A stretch of 64,000 nucleotides of DNA, taken from assembly GCF_020524545.1 (NCBI RefSeq), contig NZ_JAIVLG010000002.1:620001-684000 (forward strand), read 5' to 3'. Numbering within the stretch: position 1 is the first letter of the stretch; every line of letters begins with the position of its first letter. Position numbers and translations under genes: made by a program. Below are positions 8,496-16,430 of this stretch, one piece after another. Under the pieces are notes generated by a model that did not search any database, was not told the DNA's origin, and saw only the letters and a program-made list of their open reading frames with translations. This stretch comes from Microbacterium paraoxydans. Its GTDB lineage: Bacteria; Actinomycetota; Actinomycetes; Actinomycetales; Microbacteriaceae.

Positions 8496-8550
8496 GTCTA
8501 GCCGACACCGGGGACTGGTCTGCAGGGCCGAATGAACCTATGGTTGTGCC

Positions 8551-9027
8551 ATGAGCCGTCGGCGCAACATGCTCTGGACGATCCTCGTGGCATCCGTCGC
8601 ATTGGCGGGTTGTGCGGAAGCCCAGACGCCGCGACCGAGTCCGATGACGACTGCCCCAGCGCAAAGCGCTACGCCCGCAGAGTCCGGTTCCGCGGCGACA
8701 TGGGACCTGGTCGACCCGGGCAGCGTGACAGCGGAGAGCAGGACACTCGACGTCGCGGTGACCCGACTCGGCTGCGCCAACGGGGAAACCGGCGAGCTGC
8801 TCGCGCCCGTCGTGACCTACGAGGCGGGCGAAGTGATCATTCGCATTGATGCCGAGGTGCTCGAGCTGGAGGCTGCCAACTGTCTTGGTAACAACGCGGT
8901 GCCGGTCACTGTTGTGCTCAGCGAGGCAGTCGGAGAGCGTGCTCTCGTCGATGGAGGCTGCATCGGTCTGGAGGCCGAAGGCACGGCGCCATGCATGTCG
9001 AGTGTGCGCGCCTCGTTCGCCCCGTAG
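8551..9027 (+). CDS. Small secreted lipoprotein
   Basis: A 158-residue hypothetical lipoprotein. The N-terminus has an Arg-rich n-region, a hydrophobic core and the lipobox LAGC with Cys at residue 21, so the mature protein is likely anchored to the outer face of the membrane. A Thr/Ser/Pro linker follows to about residue 50, then a small globular domain with three further cysteines (GCANGE, ANCLG, GGCIG), perhaps disulfide-bonded. The start follows TATGGT (8539-8544) by six bases. Function unknown. Confidence 0.78.
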   Translation: MSRRRNMLWTILVASVALAGCAEAQTPRPSPMTTAPAQSATPAESGSAATWDLVDPGSVTAESRTLDVAVTRLGCANGETGELLAPVVTYEAGEVIIRIDAEVLELEAANCLGNNAVPVTVVLSEAVGERALVDGGCIGLEAEGTAPCMSSVRASFAP

Positions 9028-9031
9028 ATCT

Positions 9032-9047
9032 GCGCCTCGCCAGGCGC
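9032..9047 (+). terminator. Short hairpin after lipoprotein gene
   Basis: GCGCCT (9032-9037) and AGGCGC (9042-9047) with a CGCC loop, directly after the stop at 9027. Confidence 0.4.
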
Positions 9048-9109
9048 GTCCTTGACATAGGGTTCTGCGAGCTCGTGCATGTGCGCGCCCCGACTATGCT
9101 CGTATAGCC

Positions 9110-10186
9110 ATGCCAAACTTATCCATAGGTATCGTCGGCCTGCCCAACGTCGGCAAGTCCACCCTCTTCAACGCACTCACCAAGAACGACGTGCTCGCGG
9201 CGAACTATCCGTTCGCGACGATCGAGCCCAACGTCGGCGTGGTGAACCTGCCCGACCCGCGCCTCGAGAAGCTCGCCGAGATCTTCGGGAGCGAGCGGAT
9301 CCTCCCGGCGGCGGTCTCGTTCGTCGACATCGCCGGGATCGTGCGCGGCGCGAGCGAGGGTGAGGGACTGGGCAACAAGTTCCTCGCGAACATCCGCGAG
9401 GCCGACGCGATCGCTCAGGTCGTCCGCGGCTTCGCCGACGACGACGTCGTGCACGTCGACGGCACGGTGAATCCTGCCTCCGACATGGAGACGATCAACG
9501 CCGAGCTCATGCTCGCCGACCTGGAGACCGTCGACAAGGCGATCGCCCGGTACGAGAAGGAAGTTCGTGGCAAGAAGACCGAGCCCGTCGTGCTCGAGAC
9601 CGCGAAGGCGGCGAAGGATGCGCTCGAGCGGGGTGTGCTGCTGTCGGTCGCCGGCATCGACCTGACGCCGATCCGGGAGCTCGGTCTGCTCACCGCGAAG
9701 CCCGTCATCTTCGTCTTCAACGTCGACGAGTCCGTCCTGACGGATGACTCCCGCAAGGCCGAACTCGCCGCTCTCGTCGCTCCCGCCAAGGCGATCTTCC
9801 TCGACGCGAAGATCGAGTCCGAGCTCATCGACCTCGATCCCGAGGATGCGGCCGAGCTGCTCGCGTCGACCGGCCAGGACGAGTCGGGTCTGGATCAGCT
9901 CGCCCGCATCGGCTTCGACACCCTGGGGCTGCAGACCTACCTCACGGCCGGCCCGAAGGAAGCCCGCGCCTGGACGATCCCCAAGGGGTCGAAGGCGCCG
10001 CAGGCAGCCGGTGTCATCCACACCGACTTCGAGAAGGGCTTCATCAAGGCGGAGATCGTCTCGTTCGACGACCTGGTCGAGACGGGCTCCGTCGTCGAAG
10101 CTCGCGCCAAGGGCAAAGCTCGCCTCGAGGGCAAGGACTACGTCATGCAGGACGGCGACGTCGTGGAGTTCCGCTTCAACAACTAG
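9110..10186 (+). CDS. ychF: Redox-regulated ATPase YchF
   Basis: Universal Obg-family P-loop protein that binds ribosomes and prefers ATP over GTP. The 358 residues show G1 GLPNVGKST (residues 10-18), the G3 region [10 protein letters not shown], an inserted alpha-helical domain and a C-terminal TGS domain ending [16 protein letters not shown]. No ribosome site precedes the ATG. A TATGCT box at 9095-9100 lies nine bases upstream, so the transcript would have almost no leader. Length and all motifs are normal for the family. Confidence 0.95.
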   Translation: MPNLSIGIVGLPNVGKSTLFNALTKNDVLAANYPFATIEPNVGVVNLPDPRLEKLAEIFGSERILPAAVSFVDIAGIVRGASEGEGLGNKFLANIREADAIAQVVRGFADDDVVHVDGTVNPASDMETINAELMLADLETVDKAIARYEKEVRGKKTEPVVLETAKAAKDALERGVLLSVAGIDLTPIRELGLLTAKPVIFVFNVDESVLTDDSRKAELAALVAPAKAIFLDAKIESELIDLDPEDAAELLASTGQDESGLDQLARIGFDTLGLQTYLTAGPKEARAWTIPKGSKAPQAAGVIHTDFEKGFIKAEIVSFDDLVETGSVVEARAKGKARLEGKDYVMQDGDVVEFRFNN

Positions 10187-10204
10187 CGTCGTTCTTGTTG
10201 ACGA

Positions 10205-10561
10205 TCACTCCTGATCCCACGGCAGTCTCACCTGCGGCAGGATGTAGATGCGGCCGAGGGTCGCGACCGGATGCTTCGTCATGAACTCGGCGGCTTCGTC
10301 GATCGAAGCGGCGGTGATGAGGTCATAGCCGGCGAACCACTCCTTGAACTCGGGGAACGGGCCGTCGGTGATCAAGGCGCGGCCGTCACGGACGACGACG
10401 GACTTCGCCTGCTCGGGACCCGCTACAGGTGCCCCCTCGCCCAGACGGCCCGCCGCTTCGCCCTCGGCAGCCCAGCGTTCGAGCATCGCCTGGTCCTCGG
10501 ATCGGGGCAGATCGGTGCCGGTGGGGTCGGACATGTGGATGACGAGGTACTTGCTGCTCAT
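10205..10561 (-). CDS. YciI/DGPF-domain protein
   Basis: A 118-residue YCII-related protein containing the family motif DGPF (in LITDGPFPEFKEW) in a ferredoxin-like fold. Such DGPF proteins are encoded with ECF42 sigma factors and are thought to be their targets or partners; their biochemical role is unsettled. Its ATG overlaps the sigma gene stop by four bases (ATGA), so the two are translationally coupled, with the sigma gene first. Confidence 0.88.
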   Translation of the reverse strand: MSSKYLVIHMSDPTGTDLPRSEDQAMLERWAAEGEAAGRLGEGAPVAGPEQAKSVVVRDGRALITDGPFPEFKEWFAGYDLITAASIDEAAEFMTKHPVATLGRIYILPQVRLPWDQE

Positions 10562-11823
10562 GCGAGTTCTCCATTCGATGGTACGAGCTGATTTCGTCGG
10601 CGGATGAGGTGAGCGGTCTCGGCGGTGTTCCCGACCAGACCGATTGCGCGGTCATAGGCCGCTCGGGCCTCGGCGGAGCGGCCGGTCGCACGCAGCAGCT
10701 CCGCACGGGTGGCGTGGAAGGCGTGGTGGCCGTCGAGCGTGTCGGTGAGTCGGTCGATGATCGCGAGAGCGAGGTCGGGTGAGTCGTGTTCGGAGATCGC
10801 GATGGCCTTGTTGAGGGTGACGAGTGGACTCGGGTCGATCTCCTCGAGCCGTGAGTAAAGGCTCGCGATCCGCGCCCAGTCGGTGCTACGCGGATGCGGG
10901 GCGGTGACGTGGGCGGCATTGATCTCCGCGAGTAGCCGGTATCTGCCGGAGGGCTCGTCAGCCTCTCGTGATCCGAGCAATTGCAGACCCTCGGCGATCA
11001 ACTCTCGGTCCCAGGACCCACGATCCTGCTCATCGAGCCGCACCAGCTCACCGTCGACCGAGACGCGGGCCTGAGAGCGGGCGTCGGTGAGCAGCATCAA
11101 CGCGAGCAGACCGACCACCTCGGCATCGTCAGGACGGAGTCCATGTGCGAGCCGGGTGAGTCGGATTCCCTCGGCGGTCAGTTCGCGCCGGATTGCGGGC
11201 GTGTCGGGGCCGGAAGCGAGATATCCCTCGTTGAAGACGAGATACAGCACAACGAGGACGGCATCGATGCGCGCGGGGAGGTCCTCCGCCGTGGGGATCG
11301 CGAAGGGGACGCCGGCCGCCTTGAGCTTCGCTTTAGCCCGGCTGATCCGCTGACCCATGGTCGTGTCCTGCACAAGGAACGCGTGGGCGATCTCGGCGAC
11401 GGTGAGCCCGCCGACAATCCTCAAGGTCAGCGCGACGCGCGCGTCGAGCGAGAGGGCCGGATGGCAGCAGATGAACAGCAGCCGAAGCCGATCATCCTCG
11501 ATGACGCCGGTCGGGGCGGCGGGTTCCGGATCGTGCAGCCGCAGCGACTCCCAGTGCTTCTCGTCTCTGCGCGCCTCACGTCGCAGCCGGTCGATCGCCC
11601 TGCGATTCGCTGTTGTGGTCACCCACCCGGCAGGGTTCGGCGGTATGCCGTGTGCTGGCCAATGCTCGACAGCGGTCGCGAACGCCTCCGCGGTCATCTC
11701 CTCGGCTAGGTCGAGGTCGCCGAACCGCCGCGTGAGTCCCGCGACGATCCGCGCCCACTCCTCGCGATGCGTGCGGGTGATCACCGACGCGACATCCCGA
11801 TTGTCGTCCCGGGGTTCCGGCAT
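10558..11823 (-). CDS. ECF42-type RNA polymerase sigma factor
   Basis: An extracytoplasmic-function sigma factor with a long C-terminal extension (DUF6596/TPR-like), matching group ECF42. Of 421 residues, about 1-80 hold region 2 (RFGDLDLAEEMTAEAFA, then the core-binding helix), about 115-170 region 4 (LTVAEIAHAFLVQDTTMGQR), and residues 190-415 the helical extension thought to replace an anti-sigma factor. The start at 11823 (MPEPRDDN) is chosen because GAGGAG lies nine bases upstream; longer frames have no ribosome site. It is coupled to the DGPF gene downstream. Confidence 0.85.
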   Translation of the reverse strand: MPEPRDDNRDVASVITRTHREEWARIVAGLTRRFGDLDLAEEMTAEAFATAVEHWPAHGIPPNPAGWVTTTANRRAIDRLRREARRDEKHWESLRLHDPEPAAPTGVIEDDRLRLLFICCHPALSLDARVALTLRIVGGLTVAEIAHAFLVQDTTMGQRISRAKAKLKAAGVPFAIPTAEDLPARIDAVLVVLYLVFNEGYLASGPDTPAIRRELTAEGIRLTRLAHGLRPDDAEVVGLLALMLLTDARSQARVSVDGELVRLDEQDRGSWDRELIAEGLQLLGSREADEPSGRYRLLAEINAAHVTAPHPRSTDWARIASLYSRLEEIDPSPLVTLNKAIAISEHDSPDLALAIIDRLTDTLDGHHAFHATRAELLRATGRSAEARAAYDRAIGLVGNTAETAHLIRRRNQLVPSNGELA

Positions 11824-11863
11824 GGCCATCATCTCCTCGCTACACATGTTCCGAGCGGGCCGT

Positions 11864-12049
11864 TCAGCTTGCGACAGTCTTCCGGAAAAGCCGTCGGATC
11901 GGTGTGCGGTCGGAGGACTTTCGCAGCGGGCCCTCGGCCTTGGCGTCCGCCCTGCGTTCCGCGGCAACGCGACGTCGCTCCGCCTCAACCATGGCCCGTC
12001 GGATCTCAGCCTGGTGATGGATGATCGTCAGCATCGGATCGTTGTACAT
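11864..12049 (-). CDS. Small basic protein upstream of sigma operon
   Basis: A 61-residue, Arg-rich protein beginning MYNDPMLTIIHHQAEIRRAM. The middle is a predicted amphipathic helix (AEIRRAMVEAERRRVAAERR). Short proteins of similar look, with an N-terminal hydrophobic patch and a charged helix, occur in other actinobacteria, but I cannot name a family. It ends 40 bases before the sigma factor start on the same strand and may be co-transcribed. A GGAAGG ribosome-like site lies nine bases upstream. Function unknown. Confidence 0.5.
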   Translation of the reverse strand: MYNDPMLTIIHHQAEIRRAMVEAERRRVAAERRADAKAEGPLRKSSDRTPIRRLFRKTVAS

Positions 12050-12202
12050 GGAGGAGGCCCTTCCGGATCGGGCCGGAATCGTTGCATCCCGGCTATCAGG
12101 ACCACGAACGGGCGCAGCTCATTTCGACACCGGCCTGACGGATTGTGCGCGCTTGGCAGCGAACAACCCGCAACCCTGGCACAACTTGGGGGAGTTCCTG
12201 TT

Positions 12203-12239
12203 TAACGTATAGCGTTATTAACGCCTAGCGTTATATGAT
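12203..12239 (+). promoter_or_regulatory. Tandem operators and -10 box of the higBA locus
   Basis: Two palindromes, TAACGTATAGCGTTA (12203-12217) and TAACGCCTAGCGTTA (12219-12233), lie one base apart and directly before a TATGAT -10 box (12234-12239). The arms TAACG/CGTTA and a 16-base repeat distance fit binding of two HigA dimers and autorepression. The GTG at 12246 follows the -10 box by six bases. Confidence 0.7.
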
Positions 12240-12245
12240 CCTTGT

Positions 12246-12296
12246 GTGATCAGGTCGTTCGGGAGCAAGGAGGTGGAGATCGTTGACTACCGTTGA
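12246..12296 (+). pseudogene. higB: higB toxin remnant with internal deletion
   Basis: A 16-codon frame reading MIRSFGSKEVEIVDYR then TGA. The first eight residues match the usual HigB beginning (MIRSF.SK) and the last seven the usual HigB end (VEI-V/C-DY-H/R), so about 75-80 central codons, including the ribosome-dependent RNase core, appear to be missing in frame. The GTG is six bases after the -10 box, as in leaderless genes here, and the reading frame still runs through the higA ribosome site and start. The product cannot be a toxin. It may persist as a leader peptide that couples translation to higA. Confidence 0.7.
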
Positions 12297-12585
12297 CAAG
12301 GTTCCCCCGATCCACCCGGGCGAGGTCCTGATGGAGGACTTCATCGATGGCTTCGGGATCACGCAGAACAGGCTTGCCGTATCGATCGGTGTGCCGCCGC
12401 GACGGATCAACGAAATCGTGCACGGCAAGCGGGGGATCTCGGCCGATACCGCCCTGCGGCTTGCGCGGTACTTCGGTGTCTCGGCACAGTTCTGGCTCGA
12501 TTTGCAGACGCGGTATGAACTGGATCTCGCTGAGGACCGTGCCGCTGAGCAGATCGCGGCGATCACGCCACTTCGGGCTGCGTAA
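12283..12585 (+). CDS. higA: HigA-type antitoxin / XRE DNA-binding protein
   Basis: A 100-residue HigA antitoxin: a helix-turn-helix protein that normally binds HigB and represses the locus. The family signature is complete: PPIHPGEVLMEDF at residues 8-20, the DNA-binding region TQNRLAVSIGVPPRRINEIV and HGKRGISADTALRLARYFG, and FWLDLQTRYEL near residue 75. Start is TTG at 12283, eight bases after AAGGAGG; it overlaps the higB remnant by 14 bases. With no toxin left it is an orphan, possibly kept as a regulator. Two palindromic operators lie upstream. Confidence 0.9.
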   Translation: MTTVDKVPPIHPGEVLMEDFIDGFGITQNRLAVSIGVPPRRINEIVHGKRGISADTALRLARYFGVSAQFWLDLQTRYELDLAEDRAAEQIAAITPLRAA

Positions 12586-12601
12586 CTCAACCTGTGCAGT
12601 G

Positions 12602-13174
12602 ATGGAGGTCGAGACGTCGGATTCTTATCCCGCACTGCAGGCGGGACATCGCACACTCGTCATCCGCATCTGCCTGGTCATCGTCATCTTCGGGCTCGTG
12701 GTGAGTGGGGTCACCGCCTTCCCGCTCCGCGAGGAGTTGTCGCTCGGACGCGACATCCTGAACAACACGGGCCTCAGCGCGACCTTCCCCGACTTCGCCT
12801 TCTGGGTGCAGCGGGTAGCGGAAGGGCTCAACGTCAGCGGGAACGACTATCCGTTCCTGGCCTACGGCACGGATTGGCTGGCGTTCGCACACCTGGCCAT
12901 CGCGATGGCCTTCATCGGTCCGCTCATCGATCCGGTGCGCAACGTCTGGGTGACCGTCTGGGGCCTCACCATGTGCGCGGGCATCGTCCCGCTCGCGGTG
13001 ATCGCCGGAGCCATCCGCGGTCTGCCGATCGGCTGGCAGCTCATCGACATCTCCTTCGGGGCCGTGGCTGCCGTGCCTCTTACGATCGCACTCGTGCTGA
13101 CGCGCCGACTCGAGAGATCGAGCGTCGTCACCACTGTCGGAGGAACCGCGTCCGTGCGCCGCCCACACGGGTGA
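12602..13174 (+). CDS. Conserved integral membrane protein
   Basis: A 190-residue protein with about four membrane helices (near residues 20-40, 94-112, 118-140 and 146-168). The motif NYPFLAYGTDWLAFAHL followed by AMAFIGP is one I recall from uncharacterised membrane proteins also found in Bacteroidetes. No catalytic residues can be pointed out. The start ATG lies 16 bases after higA, so it may be transcribed from the higA promoter; a GTG at 12599 is an alternative start. Function unknown. Confidence 0.72.
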   Translation: MEVETSDSYPALQAGHRTLVIRICLVIVIFGLVVSGVTAFPLREELSLGRDILNNTGLSATFPDFAFWVQRVAEGLNVSGNDYPFLAYGTDWLAFAHLAIAMAFIGPLIDPVRNVWVTVWGLTMCAGIVPLAVIAGAIRGLPIGWQLIDISFGAVAAVPLTIALVLTRRLERSSVVTTVGGTASVRRPHG

Positions 13175-13186
13175 CAGGATTGACGG

Positions 13187-14848
13187 ATGACCGCAACACT
13201 CGTGGCCCAAGGGCTGGCCGGCGGGTACGGCCACCGCACCCTGTTCGACTCCCTCGACCTGACCGTCACCGCGGGCGATGTCGTGGGCCTCGTCGGGGCC
13301 AACGGGGCGGGGAAATCGACGCTCCTGAAGTTGCTGGCCGGCGTCGACGAGCCGCAGGCCGGGACGATTCGGCTCTCGCCGGCGGATGCCGTCGTCGGAT
13401 GGCTCCCGCAGGAACACGAGCGCGTCGCGGGTGAGAGCGTGGTCGACTACATCGAACGCCGCACCGGGTGTGCGGCGGCGACCAGAGACATGGATGCTGC
13501 AGCGGCTGCGCTCGGCGATCCTTCCCTCGCGACCCCCGGGGCAGACCCCGCCGACACCTACTCGGTCGCGCTCGATCGCTGGCTGGCGAGCGGGGCCGCC
13601 GACCTGGAGGAGCGGCTTCCGGCGGTGCTCGCCGACCTCGGCCTCGATCTGGGCGAGGATCCTGCCCACACGCTGATGACATCGCTGTCGGGCGGACAAG
13701 CGGCGCGCGTCGGTCTGGCTGCGCTGTTGCTGTCGCGCTTCGACATCGCACTGCTGGACGAGCCGACGAACGACCTGGACCTCGACGGGATCGAGCGACT
13801 GGAGGCGTTCGTGCGCGGTCTCCGCGGCGGTGTCGTCGTGGTCAGTCACGATCGCGAGTTCCTCGCCCGATGTGTCACCCGCGTCCTGGAGCTCGACCTC
13901 GCGCAGGGGAGCAACCGCGTGTACGGCGGCGGCTACGACTCGTACCTGGAAGAGCGGGCGACGATCCGTCGACACCAGCGCGAGAAGTACGACGAGTTCG
14001 CGGACAAGAAGGCCGACCTCGTCGCGCGAGCCCGCACGCAGCGGGAATGGTCCAGCCAGGGTGTGCGCAACGCGATGAGGAAGGCACCCGACAACGACAA
14101 GATCAAACGCAAGGCGTCGGCGGAGTCGAGTGAGAAGCAGGCGCAGAAGGTGCGTCAGATGGAGAGCAGGATCGCCCGACTCGAAGAGGTCGAGGAACCG
14201 CGAAAAGAATGGCAGCTGGAGTTCACCATCGGGTCCGCGCCGCGTTCCAGCTCGGTCGTGTCGACACTGAGCTCGGCCGTGTTCCGGCAGGGTTCCTTCC
14301 AGCTCGGCCCGGTGTCGCTCCAGGTGAACGCGGGCGAGCGGATCGGCATCACCGGTCCCAACGGCGCGGGGAAGTCGACGCTGCTGCATGGGCTGCTCGG
14401 GCGGCAGCTTCCCGAGGAGGGAACGGCGAGCCTCGGTGCGAGCGTCCAGATCGGCGAGATAGACCAGGCCCGCGCGCAGCTCGTCGGCACGCAGCCGCTC
14501 GCCGTCGCCTTCGAGGAACTCGTGCCGGAGATGGCATCGGGGGAGGTGCGCACGCTCCTCGCGAAGTTCGCGCTCAAAGCCGATCACGTGACACGCGCCG
14601 TCGATGAGCTGTCGCCCGGGGAACGCACGCGCGCGGGGATGGCACTGCTGCAGGCCCGTGGCATCAACCTGCTCGTGCTCGATGAGCCGACGAACCACCT
14701 CGACCTCCCCGCGATCGAGCAACTCGAACAGGCGCTCGAGTCCTTCGAGGGCACTCTGCTGCTCGTCACACATGACCGTCGGATGCTCGAGACCGTAAAG
14801 ACCGACCGGCACTGGCGGGTGGAGGCGGGGCAGGTGACCGAGGCGTGA
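13187..14848 (+). CDS. ABC-F family ATPase
   Basis: A 553-residue protein with two ABC domains and no membrane segments, as in ABC-F translation factors. Domain 1: Walker A GANGAGKST (about residue 36-44), signature LSGGQAAR, Walker B LLDEPTNDLDL. A charged linker follows near residues 250-350. Domain 2: Walker A GPNGAGKST, signature LSPGERTR, Walker B LVLDEPTNHLDL. Family members act at the ribosome E site, some giving antibiotic protection; sequence alone does not show which. The ATG follows CAGGAT (13175-13180) by six bases, so it is probably leaderless. Confidence 0.92.
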   Translation: MTATLVAQGLAGGYGHRTLFDSLDLTVTAGDVVGLVGANGAGKSTLLKLLAGVDEPQAGTIRLSPADAVVGWLPQEHERVAGESVVDYIERRTGCAAATRDMDAAAAALGDPSLATPGADPADTYSVALDRWLASGAADLEERLPAVLADLGLDLGEDPAHTLMTSLSGGQAARVGLAALLLSRFDIALLDEPTNDLDLDGIERLEAFVRGLRGGVVVVSHDREFLARCVTRVLELDLAQGSNRVYGGGYDSYLEERATIRRHQREKYDEFADKKADLVARARTQREWSSQGVRNAMRKAPDNDKIKRKASAESSEKQAQKVRQMESRIARLEEVEEPRKEWQLEFTIGSAPRSSSVVSTLSSAVFRQGSFQLGPVSLQVNAGERIGITGPNGAGKSTLLHGLLGRQLPEEGTASLGASVQIGEIDQARAQLVGTQPLAVAFEELVPEMASGEVRTLLAKFALKADHVTRAVDELSPGERTRAGMALLQARGINLLVLDEPTNHLDLPAIEQLEQALESFEGTLLLVTHDRRMLETVKTDRHWRVEAGQVTEA

Positions 14849-14981
14849 TCGGCAGCGTCGGCCGGACAGCGCATGCGGCTAGGCTGGAACACGGCGGCTC
14901 CGGCCGCGGTCCGGTCGCTGGCGTCCGCCGTGGACGTGCCGCCCGAGTCCTGACACCGACGGCACGAGGAGATTGACGCCG

Positions 14982-15557
14982 ATGACCGACACCCAGATCT
15001 TCGAGCCCGACGGCCGCGCGATCCCCTTCGTCGATGAAGGCGACGGTCCTGTCAAGCTCGTGCTGATCCAGGAGCGCGATCTGGCGGCCGACGTCCTCGG
15101 CGTCGTGGCGCACTATCTCGCCGAAGAGGCGGGCTTCCACGTAGTGCGCGTCGGTCACCGAGCAGAGGTCAAGGGCGAAGAGGTCTCGCTGGAGGAACGA
15201 GTCGAGGACGTTCTCGCCGTGATCGATCAGGTCGGGTTGGGTGACACCTGGATCGGTGGGCACGGCTTCGGCGGCACGGTCGCACGCGCCTTCGCGCTGG
15301 CACACGCTGACCGCGTGAACGGTCTCGCACTGCTGGGCGTCGAAGAGAACGACACCCCGCTTGCGCCGGTGATGCCCGTACTGATCATCCAGGGCACCAA
15401 GGACCTCGCCAATCGGTTCGTCAACGGCGAGCAGCTGCAGGCCACGGCACCCGAGCGTGCGAGCGTGAAGAGCATCGACGGCGCCGATCACCTGTTCCCG
15501 ATGACGCACCCGATCGAGACCGCGGTCGTGATCGAGGAGTACCTCGACTGGGATTGA
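14982..15557 (+). CDS. Alpha/beta-hydrolase fold protein lacking the nucleophile
   Basis: A 191-residue alpha/beta-hydrolase-fold protein. At the nucleophile elbow, where active members have G-x-S-x-G, the sequence is G93-H94-G95-F96-G97, so the catalytic Ser is Gly. The likely catalytic His is present (H170 in DGADHLFPM). It is shorter than typical hydrolases and lacks an obvious lid. It may be inactive or use different chemistry. The ATG at 14982 has GAGGAG ten bases upstream; a TAGGCT box at 14879-14884 gives a leader of about 90 bases. Convergent with the LysR-type gene. Confidence 0.75.
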   Translation: MTDTQIFEPDGRAIPFVDEGDGPVKLVLIQERDLAADVLGVVAHYLAEEAGFHVVRVGHRAEVKGEEVSLEERVEDVLAVIDQVGLGDTWIGGHGFGGTVARAFALAHADRVNGLALLGVEENDTPLAPVMPVLIIQGTKDLANRFVNGEQLQATAPERASVKSIDGADHLFPMTHPIETAVVIEEYLDWD

Positions 15558-15571
15558 GCCCCTTCAGCCGT

Positions 15572-15916
15572 TCAGCGTCCCTGTCGCTTCTTGTACGGCT
15601 TCGGCTGCCCCTTCACGGCGGGCGCCCGACCTTTTCCCTTCGAGGCCTTGGCTTTGCCTCCGACGGGAGCGGGGGCGCTGCGCACCGGTTCCGGCGCGGC
15701 GGCGACCTCGGCCCGCGCCTCCACGAGCAGGAGCTCGCCGACCGCCGTCAACCGTGTGGGGCCGTCGCGATGGACGAGCGGGTGACCGACCTCGGCTTCG
15801 AGCTTGTCGATCGAGGAGTACAGAGAGGCGAGCGGGATGCCGAGCCTCTCAGCCGCGCGCGGGAAGTGCAGTTCGTCTGCGAGGACGACGAAGCGACGGA
15901 GCAGTGAGATCTTCAC
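15572..15916 (-). CDS. Stand-alone LysR-type HTH protein with basic tail
   Basis: A 114-residue protein made of a LysR-type winged helix-turn-helix only (residues 1-60: SLLRRFVVLADELHFPRAAERL, then ASLYSSIDKLEAEVG), without the substrate-binding domain. The rest is an Ala/Pro linker and a Lys/Gly/Arg-rich tail (GKAKASKGKGRAP, KPYKKRQGR) like that of nucleoid proteins. GTG at 15916 is preferred because AAAGG lies five bases upstream; a GTG at 15937 adds seven residues. It probably binds DNA constitutively or needs a partner. Role unknown. Confidence 0.75.
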   Translation of the reverse strand: MKISLLRRFVVLADELHFPRAAERLGIPLASLYSSIDKLEAEVGHPLVHRDGPTRLTAVGELLLVEARAEVAAAPEPVRSAPAPVGGKAKASKGKGRAPAVKGQPKPYKKRQGR

Positions 15917-16023
15917 GATGGCCTTTCGACTGCTCACGCGGGCGTGCGAGCACGCTCCAGGTTACGCGGTAGAGACAGACGGATGCCGCGACCGAGTCGG
16001 CCGCGGCATCCGGAAACCTTCGG

Positions 16024-16323
16024 TCAGGCGACCTGCGGGGTGACGGCGAACGACACGGAGCCTTCGTCGTCGACACCGGCATCGAGGATCTTGTCATCGA
16101 GGGCGGCGACAGCGGACTCGTCGAGGAAGAGCCGGGTGCCGGCGACTTCCACGACCTGGTCCTGCGGCTCCGGGTCGGTGGCGACGAGCACGGCGAGACG
16201 TGCGCTGCCCTCAGGGCCCTGAGCCTCGGTCGAATGGATGCGGAGCCCGGCGTCCGGGGCATCCGTCTGACGGCTGACGAGAGTCGTCACGATGGCGGAG
16301 GCGTTTTCGGTCAGGGTGAGCAC
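16024..16323 (-). CDS. HesB/IscA-like protein without cysteines
   Basis: A 99-residue protein with the layout of A-type Fe-S carriers (MLTLTENASAIVTTLVSR opening, GLRI strand, then VAGTRLFLDESAVAALDDKILD). Active carriers bind clusters through three Cys; this protein has no Cys at all, so it cannot carry a cluster in that way. Similar Cys-less HesB-annotated proteins are known in actinobacteria, with no defined role. The GTG start has GGAGA five bases upstream. Confidence 0.75.
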   Translation of the reverse strand: MLTLTENASAIVTTLVSRQTDAPDAGLRIHSTEAQGPEGSARLAVLVATDPEPQDQVVEVAGTRLFLDESAVAALDDKILDAGVDDEGSVSFAVTPQVA

Positions 16324-16430
16324 GAGACTCTCCTTCCGGTTGGGGCATGCCGCGGTCGCGACATGTCCTGGCTACGATGCCCGACGGGGGGAATGCGCTC
16401 AACCCCCTTGCGCGTCCTCGGAGGAGACTC

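Noticed and set aside
12021..12212. 63-codon plus-strand frame before higBA
   Set aside because: No promoter, no ribosome site, overlaps the promoter of the opposite small gene and runs into the operators.
12587..14812. 741-codon open frame on the minus strand opposite the ABC-F gene
   Set aside because: Antisense to a clear ABC-F protein; composition is that of a shadow frame in high-GC DNA and it has no domain.
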